64,000 bases of DNA, from NCBI GenBank assembly GCA_965215045.1, contig OZ244031.1, positions 1,922,001 to 1,986,000 on the forward strand. The letters run 5' to 3'. Below, piece by piece: positions 43,085 through 52,700 of the stretch (position 1 is its first letter; the number at the start of each line of letters is the position of its first letter). The notes below the pieces were generated by a model. The model was not told where the DNA came from and searched no databases. It saw nothing but the letters and a program-made list of their open reading frames with translations. The DNA comes from G965215045 sp965215045 (GTDB lineage: Bacteria > Pseudomonadota > Gammaproteobacteria > JABABF01). A program made the position numbers and the translations under genes.

Positions 43085-44359
43085 ATGACCGAATTTGATC
43101 CCGGGACCAGCCTGCGCATCACGGACCTGGCCCGGCCGGTGTTGAGCACCGAGCAGAAGGCGGCCGTCGAGCATTTTGCCACCCTGCCGGTGGAGATGAA
43201 CGTCGATGCGGTACTGGAGGAGGCCAGCCGGCAGACCCGGCTCAGCGATTTCGGAGCCGAGGATTTTAAAGAGCGCCTGGCGGTGCAATTGCAAAGCGTC
43301 GACGAAGACCCACTGCTCAACAACATGGGGCGCATGGTGGTGTTCGGTGAGAAAGTGCTGAACGCCGCCAACCGGTTGCGCCTGGGCGAACTGCTGAAAA
43401 AACATCCGGAGATCCACCGCATCCGTATCCGGCGGCCGCTGATTATCGCCGGCCTGCCACGCAGCGGCACCACCCACCTGGTGAACATGATCGCAGCGGA
43501 CACCCGGTTTCGCTCCATGCCGTACTGGGAGAGCCGTCAACCGGTGCCCGACATCGGCGAAGAGGCACCGCGCGGTGCGCAGGACCCGCGTTACCGGCAC
43601 TGTGCCGAGGCCTGGAAAACCCAGGATGCCCTGCTGCCCCTGCTCAAGAACATGCACGCCATGACGCCGGACCACATCCACGAGGAAATCGAACTGGCGG
43701 ACATGGATTTCGCCTCCTACACCCTGGAATGGATCGCCTATGTACCGCGCTGGCGGGACTACTACCTGCAGCTGGACCAGGAGCCGCATTACCATTACAT
43801 GAAAACCGCCTTGCAGGCATTGCGCCATTACGCGGGTCCGGACCAGTGGGTGCTCAAGTCGCCCCAGCACCTGGAACACCTGCCCATCCTGCTCCGCACC
43901 TTCCCCGATGCGACCATCGGCGTCACCCACCGGGACCCGGTGGCGGTGATCAGTTCCACGCTGACCATGATCGCCTACGGTTGTCGCTTGCGACACGAGG
44001 AGCCGCCGCTTGCGCGCCTGGCCGAGTACTGGGTCGACCGCATTGAACGACTGCTGCGCGCCTGCGTGCGCGATATCGATTCGCTGCCGGGACACCGGGT
44101 GCTGGAGATCCTGTTCGATGAATTCATGGCCGATGACCTGGGCATGGTCAAACGTCTCTACCGGCGCGCCGAGCTCGAGATGACCGGGCAGGCCGAACAG
44201 CAATTGCGCGACTACCTGGCACAAAACCCGCGCGGCAAACACGGACAGATTCTCTATGACCTGGAAGGAGATTTCGGCATCAGTGAAAAGGCGTTGCGCG
44301 AGCGTTTTGCCTTTTACTACGAACGTTACCCGGAACTCCTGCCCTCGGGTTCTGCCTGA
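43085..44359 (+). CDS. Sulfotransferase-family protein
   Basis: 424 aa. The PAPS 5'-phosphosulfate-binding loop LIIAGLPRSGTTHLVNMIA occurs around residue 120, then a 3'-phosphate-binding region VLKSPQHLEHLPILLRTFP and FPDATIGVTHRDPVAVISS. The family covers sulfotransferases and similar bacterial proteins often found near lipid metabolism genes. It likely transfers sulfate from PAPS to a small-molecule acceptor, but the acceptor is unknown. It is 12 bp behind the SDR gene and 48 bp ahead of the POT transporter gene. Confidence 0.87.
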   Translation: MTEFDPGTSLRITDLARPVLSTEQKAAVEHFATLPVEMNVDAVLEEASRQTRLSDFGAEDFKERLAVQLQSVDEDPLLNNMGRMVVFGEKVLNAANRLRLGELLKKHPEIHRIRIRRPLIIAGLPRSGTTHLVNMIAADTRFRSMPYWESRQPVPDIGEEAPRGAQDPRYRHCAEAWKTQDALLPLLKNMHAMTPDHIHEEIELADMDFASYTLEWIAYVPRWRDYYLQLDQEPHYHYMKTALQALRHYAGPDQWVLKSPQHLEHLPILLRTFPDATIGVTHRDPVAVISSTLTMIAYGCRLRHEEPPLARLAEYWVDRIERLLRACVRDIDSLPGHRVLEILFDEFMADDLGMVKRLYRRAELEMTGQAEQQLRDYLAQNPRGKHGQILYDLEGDFGISEKALRERFAFYYERYPELLPSGSA

Positions 44360-44407
44360 TGCTCATGCGACCCGGAACCGCGCACCCCGGCAAAGATTGC
44401 TCCGCCC

Positions 44408-45949
44408 ATGGTTGAAAGCGGCGGTATGAGCGGGGCGGCCCCCGCCCGTGGCGGACGCACCCTGCAGGCACATCCGCCGGCGTTGCGCACCCTGTTCTTT
44501 ACCGAGATGTGGGAGCGCTTCAGTTACTACGGCATGCGTGCCATGCTGGTGCTGTTCATGGTCGATCTGATCGAGGACGGCGGCATGGGCATGGACGAGC
44601 GCACGGCGACTGCGATTTACGGTCTCTACACCGCCGCCGTGTACCTGGCGGCGTTACCCGGGGGCTGGATCGCCGATCGCCTGCTGGGTGCCCGCAACGC
44701 GGTCTGGTATGGCGGCATCATCATCGCCTGCGGACACTTTACCCTGGCCCTGCCCACGCACCTGGCTTTTTTCCCGGGCTTGATCCTGCTGGTGCTGGGC
44801 ACGGGCCTGCTGAAACCGAATGTCAGCACCCTGGTCGGTTCGCTCTACCAGCGGGATGAACATGCCCGGCGCGACAGCGGTTTCACCTTTTTCTACATGG
44901 GCATCAACCTGGGTGCCGCCCTGGGGCCACTGGTCTGCTCCACGCTGGGAGAGAGCGAGCGACTGGGCTGGCATTACGGCTTTGGTGCCGCCGGCGTCGG
45001 GATGCTGCTGGGGCTTTTGCAGTATCGCCTGGGCCAGGCACGCTTCGGCGAGGTCGGTGCCGCCCCGACGGCACTGCTCTCCAACGCCCGCCTGGGCTGG
45101 GGTGCCGTGCTGGGCGGCGTGGGCCTCACGGCCCTGTTGCTGCTGCTGGGACTGGTGGGCGCCTGGCAGCCCGATGCCGTGCAACTCGCCCGCGGCAGCA
45201 CCGCCCTGATCGCCGCGGTGTTCCTGCTGTATTTTCTCGGTATTCTCTTGTTCGGCAGGCTCAGTGTTCCCGAGCGCAAGAGCGTGATGCTGCTGGGGGT
45301 GCTGGCCCTGGTTTCCGCCTTGTTCTGGGCCGGCTTCGAACAGGCGGGTTCGTCCTTCAACCTGTTCGCCGAGCAGTACGCGGCGCGCCGGCAGTTCGGC
45401 TTCGAAATTCCCGCCGGCTGGTTCCAGTCACTGAACCCGGTGTTCGTGATTATCCTGGCACCGCTGTTCGCCTCCCTGTGGCTGCGTCTGGCCGCCCGCA
45501 ATCTCGACCCGTCCACACCGCTGAAATTCCTGTTTGCCATGTTGCTGCTGGCACTGGGCTTTGCGGTCATGCTGGGTGCCTCCCAGCGCGTGCTGCTCAC
45601 CGGCCAGGCGGCACCGCTGTGGTTGATCAGCACCTACCTGGTGCATACCATGGGAGAGATGTGCCTGAGCCCGGTGGGACTGAGTGCGGTCACTCGTTAT
45701 GCGCCCCGGCGTTACACCGGCCAGATGATGGGTGCCTGGTTCATGACCCTGTCACTGGGCAGCCTGCTGGCAGGGCTGATCGCCGGCGAACTCAGCACCG
45801 CCCGGGTGCAGGAAATGCCGTCTTTGTACGGGCAGTTGATCCTCTACAGCCTGGGTGTAGCAGCCGGACTGTTGCTGTTGCTGCCACTGCTGGGACGCTG
45901 GAGCCGCGCCGGGGAAGAATTGCCCGCCGATACCCGCGGAGGAAATTAA
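44408..45949 (+). CDS. POT/PTR2-family proton-dependent oligopeptide transporter
   Basis: 513 aa, about 14 membrane segments. The PTR2 hallmarks are present: FFTEMWERFSYYGMRAMLVL near the N terminus with the ExxER proton-coupling motif, the GGWIADRLLGARN loop and FTFFYMGINLGAALGPLVCS. It imports di/tripeptides with protons. Its ATG and the downstream thrH start are separated by four bases from its stop, so the two are one transcript. A second peptide importer, the ABC operon, lies at 35.8-40.8 kb. Confidence 0.93.
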   Translation: MVESGGMSGAAPARGGRTLQAHPPALRTLFFTEMWERFSYYGMRAMLVLFMVDLIEDGGMGMDERTATAIYGLYTAAVYLAALPGGWIADRLLGARNAVWYGGIIIACGHFTLALPTHLAFFPGLILLVLGTGLLKPNVSTLVGSLYQRDEHARRDSGFTFFYMGINLGAALGPLVCSTLGESERLGWHYGFGAAGVGMLLGLLQYRLGQARFGEVGAAPTALLSNARLGWGAVLGGVGLTALLLLLGLVGAWQPDAVQLARGSTALIAAVFLLYFLGILLFGRLSVPERKSVMLLGVLALVSALFWAGFEQAGSSFNLFAEQYAARRQFGFEIPAGWFQSLNPVFVIILAPLFASLWLRLAARNLDPSTPLKFLFAMLLLALGFAVMLGASQRVLLTGQAAPLWLISTYLVHTMGEMCLSPVGLSAVTRYAPRRYTGQMMGAWFMTLSLGSLLAGLIAGELSTARVQEMPSLYGQLILYSLGVAAGLLLLLPLLGRWSRAGEELPADTRGGN

Positions 45950-45953
45950 GCCA

Positions 45954-46556
45954 ATGCATGTTGCCTGCCTGGACATGGAAGGCGTGCTGTTCCCCGAACT
46001 CTGGGTGGCAGTCGCAGAACACAGTGGTATCGATGCCCTGCGCGCCACCACCCAAGATTACAGCGATTACGACGAACTCATGCAAATGCGCCTGGAGGAA
46101 TTGAAAAAACACGAGCTGGGCCTGGCCGAGATCCAGGCATTGACGGCCCGGGTCGAACCCCTGGAGGGAGCACAGGAATTCATACGCCGGCTGCGCCCGC
46201 ACTACCAGGTGGTGATCCTGTCAGACACCTTCGAGGAATTTTCCCTGCCGCTGATGGCGAAGCTGGATTGGCCCCTGCTGTTGTGCCATCGCCTGGAGAT
46301 CGACGAACAGGGCCGCATCCGGGGATACCGTCTGCGCCAGCCCGACCCCAAGCGCAAGGCGGTGCAGGCTTTTCATTCCCTGCGTTGCCGGGTGACGGCC
46401 GCCGGGGATTCATACAACGATCTCGGCATGCTGGAAGAAGCGGATACGGGGATCTGGTTCCAGGCCCCGGACAAAATCCGCGCCCTGCATCCGGAATTTC
46501 CCGCAGTCCAGGACCACGCGGCACTCTACGAGGAATTTGCCAGGGCGAGAAGCTGA
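45954..46556 (+). CDS. thrH: ThrH-type HAD phosphatase (phosphoserine phosphatase / homoserine kinase)
   Basis: 200 aa. It matches Pseudomonas ThrH over the full length: N-terminal LDMEGVLFPELWVAVAEHSG, VVILSDTFEEFSLPLMAKL, PDPKRKAVQAFHSL and the HAD motif AAGDSYNDLGML. ThrH transfers phosphate between phosphoserine and homoserine. Its starting D-x-E rather than D-x-D at the catalytic site is typical of ThrH. The ATG has a strong GGAGG site. Last gene before the giant repeat genes. Confidence 0.93.
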   Translation: MHVACLDMEGVLFPELWVAVAEHSGIDALRATTQDYSDYDELMQMRLEELKKHELGLAEIQALTARVEPLEGAQEFIRRLRPHYQVVILSDTFEEFSLPLMAKLDWPLLLCHRLEIDEQGRIRGYRLRQPDPKRKAVQAFHSLRCRVTAAGDSYNDLGMLEEADTGIWFQAPDKIRALHPEFPAVQDHAALYEEFARARS

Positions 46557-46592
46557 AACCACGGGGCAGGCAATGCCTGCCGCATCGTGGTT
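46557..46592 (+). terminator. Possible hairpin terminator after thrH
   Basis: Directly behind the thrH stop, AACCACG (46557) pairs with CGTGGTT (46586-46592), and an inner GCAGG/CCTGC stem lies between them. There is no U-run after the hairpin, so a rho-independent terminator is not certain; it may be a 3' mRNA hairpin. Confidence 0.4.
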
Positions 46593-46610
46593 GCGGGCTT
46601 ATACAGACAG

Positions 46611-46639
46611 TTGATTCTGCCCCCCGGTAGTGCTAGCAT
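46611..46639 (+). promoter_or_regulatory. Candidate sigma-70 promoter of the giant repeat genes
   Basis: TTGATT (46611-46616), a 17-bp spacer, then TAGCAT (46634-46639) preceded by TGC as in extended -10 promoters. It lies about 75 bp upstream of the preferred start of the first giant gene. Sequence match only. Confidence 0.5.
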
Positions 46640-46714
46640 ACCGCATACCAAAGGCTGCCTGGCTGGATGCTCAGATCCGCCCGGCACATTTCGGTGGGCA
46701 TCCGTGAGGTAGTT

Positions 46715-49700
46715 ATGCCGATGTTAACGGAGCGACAAAAAGCAGGAAGTAAAAAACGCATCTCCTTGATGTCGCACCTTTTTTTATTAAAATTCAGGCT
46801 GCTGCCCACCCTGCTGCTGTGCTTGGCGGTATCTCCTTGGGTTTCTGCTGAGGCCCAATCCCAAAATGCTCTGGATAGTTTCAAATTATCTTTGCACCCC
46901 GCGGCCATCAGCATCGATTCGGGTATGGGTACGGCCACTTTGATGGTATCTTTTGATCAATTGGTGGAGGGCACGGTAACAGTTACTTTCCCTGGAGAAG
47001 ATCTTGAAGGCGGGGGCAAAATTTTCTTCATGCCCGCAGTACTCAGGTTTACACGTGATGCCACTTCTCAACCGGTAGAGGTGACAGCCAGCGGTATTCC
47101 CTCCGCCATTTCGGCCGCGACCTTGACAGTAAGGGTGTCTCAAGATGAGGAAAGTAGGACAGAATCTCATACATTGATGTTTGCGCACGTCCCCCCGAGA
47201 CTGTATTTGCCTGTGTTAAAGCAGTGTGATGCTCAAGAAGAAAAAGTCATACGGTTGTCCGAAGGAGACAGCGCATGCCTGAGTGTGCACGCCAGGAGCT
47301 TGGGCATTGACCAGGTATGGGAAGTGTTCATTTCCAGTGATCACCCGGATGACCTGGTTTTTTCGGTAAGTACCGTGACATTGACTGCACATCATTCAAG
47401 TGCGGCAGTATCAGTGCAAGTGCGGCAGGATGGCATACCGGAACCGGAGGAGGAGATACGCTTGGCAGTGAGAGCGAAGGAGGCCGGCAGGATAGTCTCG
47501 ACGGCAAGCCTGATGTTTTCAGTGCCGGGGGTGTTTTGGACAGCTCGGATGGAGGAAAATGTGGTTTCGGAAGGGACGATGACGTATCTCGAATTAGATT
47601 TTTCAGGCTTGCAGGATGGAGAGAAACTGACAGGGCACATTATTGTTGATTCGGACCACAAACAGGATGTGAGAGTGTCGACAACCGTGGTGACTTTAAC
47701 GGGGTCGGGACGGCAAGAGCAAGAGATAAAAATATTTGTATTGAGGGATGGCAAAATTGAGCCCCCGGAAACAGTAACTTTTAATGTATACATAAAGGGC
47801 TTTGGATCGACGGCAGTGTCACTGAATGTTGAGGGAGTCACATTGAGTGCTGTGGCACTCCCGGAACAAGAAGGGTCAACGACTACTCTGCAAGTGAAAG
47901 CACTAAATTTGTTGGCGGAGGAAAGTTTAGACGTGCATATCACCATGGATTCAGCTCATGCAGGCGATATACGTTTGTCCCAGGACAGGTTCACTTTAAT
48001 GGGAGATGGTTACCATAAAATCAAAGTAAAAGTAGTGGCAGACGGTGTGCCCGAGACCCTGGAAGAAATAATATTGACGATCAGCGCAGTAGATGCGACT
48101 TTGGCAATAGCAACAACGGTAAATTTTGTGATAGAAGGCGTGGAATGGAATATACCCGTTTTGAATAATCCTGTATCAGAGGGCGATGAGGCGCGTTTGA
48201 GACTGTCTGCCAAAGGCTTGTCACCGGGAAAAGAGATGGAAGTGAGATTGAGCGTGGATGCAGCTCATGCACAGGATATAAATTTGCCAGCCACATCTGT
48301 GCTATTGACCAATCGTACGTCATCTGTAGTGGTGAAGCTCCCGGTGTTGTCAGACGGCATTCCCGAGCCGCGTGAAATGGTGTATTTGACGGCGACGGCA
48401 CTGAATACAACGAGGATAGTGGTGATAGAGATCCCGCGCAACGACTATGCAGTGAGTGACGTATTGGTGGAACCGTCTCAGCTTCGGACAGGTGCCGCGG
48501 TGACAGTGACGGTAGTGCTGAATGCGACGGCAACAGCTGGGGTAGAAGTCCCGTATGAGTTAATGGCCCCTGAGGGCAGTGCTCTTTCCACATCGGAGGA
48601 AACACTGAATATATTGGAGGGACAAAAAAATGGGGTAATAAGATTTTCGTCCATCGAGGTCCCAGGTATCTATCGGCTGAGTCTGCAAAGCGAAAACGTG
48701 CGTTTTACAGATGTAATGAGTCTAGAAGAGAGTGATCAGGACCAGAGAATTTTGACGGTGATTGACGGTCGGGACGCGGTGGAATTTTCCGTGCTCGGCC
48801 CTGTATCATTGCAGGCAGGGCTGTCGGAAGAGACAGTTTTGGAAGGGAATACCGCATTACTTACAGTACACACTGAAAACCTGCTGGAAGGAGAATATTT
48901 GGAGGCGCATATCGCGGTGGCTTCGGAACATACAGAAGACGTGCGCTTGTCGGCCTCTACGGTGTTGTTGACGACAAATACTTCCAGCCGGACGATACAG
49001 GTGCAGGTGCTGCCAGATGGCCAACGGGAGGAGCAGGAAACAGTAGAGTTGACCGTAAGCGCGGCAAATATAGCATCTGTGGAACCGGAAATATTACGCC
49101 TGGTAATTCCACACAATGGCTATGCAGTGGAAAGTTTGACGGTGCAACCGCCCCGGGTGCGCTCTGGGTCTACAGCGCATCTGACGGTCGAGGTTCGTCT
49201 GCGGGAAGTCGTGGCGACTGAATTGGAAGTTTCTTATGAGATAAGAGCCCCGGATGACTCTCGAGTTCATACAGACACCTTGAAAATTTTCAAAAATCGG
49301 AGAGCCGGGTCCAGTTCTTTCGAGTTTCAACCTGTCCAAGGCACAGGCACATATACGGTGAGTTTAATACAAGCATTATTTTTAGCAGCGGAACAAAAGC
49401 CTGGACAACTGGAAGGACAGAATACAGGAGAGTTTTCAGTGGTGGGCGATGTGGTTTTGCACTTGAACATACCCGGAACACGAACAGTGCCTGAAGGGAC
49501 TGCAGTGAGTTTAGAGATAGGTGCCGAGAACCTGCTGCCGGGGCAGGAGTTGGAAGTAAACCTGGAGGTGGTGGACCCGCTTTATGTAACAGACCTGTTC
49601 CTGTCGGAGTTCAAAGACCTGGGATTGACGACCGTGACCCTGACGGCGTCGACTCCACAGGCGGAGCTTGTGATGCGCGCGCATGCGGATGACTTGGCCG

Positions 49701-52700
49701 AGCCCCGCGAGCAGGTGGAGGTCGCGGCGAGCGCCCCGGGTGCCCCGAACATCATGCCGGATGCGCTCAGTGTCTTCATCCCGCGTAACGGCTACCAGGT
49801 GAGCACGCTGAGGGTGGTGCCGGGGGATGTGGTGCAGGCGGGCGAGGCTTTTGAAGTACTCGTGGAATTGAATGCAGCGGCGGCATCGACCTTGGAGATT
49901 ATCGTGCGGGCGACGACGACGGGGCTCTCGGTGCAGGAGCAATTCACGATCCCCGTGGGTTCGACCCGGGGGAGTGTGGTCTTTGCCGATGACAGTGCAC
50001 TGACCGAGCCGGCGTTCTACACGGTGGAGGTGGTCGCTGCGACCTTTACGCAGTTTATCGGCGGCGATCAGCGGAGCCTGTTGGAGGAGGCACCTTCGCC
50101 CAGGACACACTTGAGGGTGCTCCCGTTGACAGTTCCCCGGCTGTTTGCGCAGTTGGAGGAGGAATTGTTACTGGAAGGGGCAGGGACGGGAGAGAGGACG
50201 GTCTTGACGATCAGTGCAGTCAACCTGCCCGCGCACGGAGTATTAGAGGTCGACATTACGGTTCCGGGGATAAATTCCGATGATTTGAGTTTGTCCCCGG
50301 AGAGCCTGAGCTTGGAGGCTGGTGCCCGGACACAGACGGTAACGGTGCAGGTGATCAATGATGATGAGCCGGAACCGCGGGAGACGATAGAGATCCGGGC
50401 GAGTGCCCCGAGAGCGATCCCCGGGACCGCGCAGCTGACGATCCCGCGCGATGACTATGCGGTGTTGAGCATGGAGATGTTTGTGCCACAGCTGCGCCCG
50501 GGTGTGGAGGCCAATCTGGTTGTGCGGTTGAACGCGCCGCCACCGACTCTTGTGAAGATCTTTGGTCTGCACCGTCCGTTTCGCAGTTTCGACGATCTTT
50601 TGGCTTGGGATATTGACCCGGAGGAGGGCGTGGAACCGGGGAATGCGGGTGAAACGTCTTTCATACTGAAAGCAGCCGGAAATTATTCTATAGAACTCGA
50701 CACTGCATATTTTTATGAATCGGATCCTCTGTCAGGCGACCAGGTAGACTTGAAGATTCGCCAGGAGCCCTTGGAGTTCCAAGTGCTGGAGGAGGGGTCG
50801 GGCCTTTCCTTGGAATTGTCCGGGACCCTGCAGGGCGAGGCCGCAGAGGGCAGCATGCTGAGACTGCAGGTCAGCGGTATCGGTCTGCAGAGCGATGGGT
50901 CGCTGATGGTGAGCATCGATATCCCGTCAGAGCGTGCGGCGGACCTGCGTTTTTCAACGACGACATTCCAATTGAATAGTGTCTCTTCGAGCCGCACCGT
51001 GGAAGTGTTCGTGCTCCGAGACGGACTGCCGGAGCCTCGAGAGCCAGTGCAAATTACGATAACCGCGCCTTTCGGTGATCTGTCGCTGAGACAGGAGGTG
51101 GTATTTGCGATTCCGCGGCACGGTTATGCAGTGGAACGGATGCAGGTCACACCGGAAGAGGTGCGTGTAGGTTCGATAGTGACAGTAGAGGTGATATCAA
51201 ATGCGAAAGTGCCAGTGGAGGCAGACTTAGGAGTAAGGTGGGCACGAGTGGGGTCGATGAATGTGATGAGCGGCCAGGAATTGCTGTTGCGGATTGCCGC
51301 GGGAGAGAGAACAGCACGAGGAACTTTCACACCCGCCACGGGTTTATATACCGTGTTTGTCAGCTCGGCGACTTTCACTGAGATAGGACATGAAACGGGG
51401 GACCAGAGGGTGCTCAGTGTAGCATCCTTGAGACCGAATACTGTGTTGGTACAGGATGAGGTGACCTTTGGTCTTCGTTTAATTGATGAGGAGGGACGTC
51501 CCGTGTACGTGTTGCAGGAAGGTGAGTCTGCTTTCATGGAAATCAGAGCAAACAATTTGTTGACCGGGCAGGTAATGGTAGTGCGCATTGGTGCTCATGA
51601 AGAGAATGTGGATGATGTTGTCTTGACACCGGACGTGGTGACGCTGAGTGCGAATACTCCGACGCAAAAGGTGGTATTGCTGGTGGTGGATGACGATGAA
51701 CCAGAGCCTCGCGAGACTATTATATTTGAAATATATATTCTGTCTGATACGCTGTCTGCTCCCAGGAGTGAAAGAGCCTTGAGGACGCGCAGATCTGTCA
51801 AACAAACTGGATTATCCCGGTTAAGCGTACCAGTTTCTCATAATGACTATGCATTGACAGCCCTGCGTATCTCACCTTTAGAAGTCGCCCCTGACGAGAT
51901 TTTTATGATCGAAGCAGAATTAAATTCATCAGCACCGCATGCAGTGCTGGGTCGTCTGCTGCTGAGTAGGATATCTGCGGGACAGGAGAATGCCATCTCA
52001 TGGCCGGTAGAGTTCAGAGTGGCACGGGGACAGGCTGTTGGCATCGGGAGACATGTTTTGTCAGTGTCGGGAGTATATGATGCGATTGTAGATGCATTGT
52101 GGTTTACAGAAGACGCGGCAGGCGCAGGAGAAATTGCTGTACGCGCGGATGTGCGGGCATTGCTTCGCGTCGGCGTGAACCTGGAAATGGAGATTGCCTT
52201 GGAGCGGCAGGTGGTGATGGAAGGTGCCAGCGTTCTGCTGACAGTGGGCGCAGTGAATCTGGGGTTTGGAGAGGAGGCTGCAGTAAGTCTGACAGTGGCA
52301 GAGGATTATCGCCAAGATGTGCACTTTGTACCGGAAGAGGTGCAATTGAGTCGTCTCGGTGGGTCAGCGTCTTCTCTCCAGGGACAGATTCAAATTGATG
52401 TATTGCGTGACGGACTTTCAGAGCCGCGGGAGACGGTTCCACTGATCTTACAGGGTATGCCGACGCGTGGTACAGAGGTCGTACTGCCAGCGGGACATCT
52501 GGTGATACCGCGCAACGGGTACACGATAAGTCATTTCCGGGTCTGGGGCTCTGCCGGGCGTCCCAGCGATCAGTTCTTCTTGGAGGTGGAGTTGAATGGC
52601 AGGGTGGCGAGCACGGTGCACGTCACAGTGCAGGCTTTTGAGCAGGATACGGACACTATGAGCGGGCGGGTCGAGTTGGAGATTGGTCGTGGTGCGATGA

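Noticed and set aside
48431..52504. Cadherin, VCBS or RTX (GGxGxD) repeats in the giant proteins
   Set aside because: No GGxGxD nonapeptides or VCBS/cadherin motifs are visible; the units look Calx-beta-like and are bounded by I-P-R-x-G-Y.
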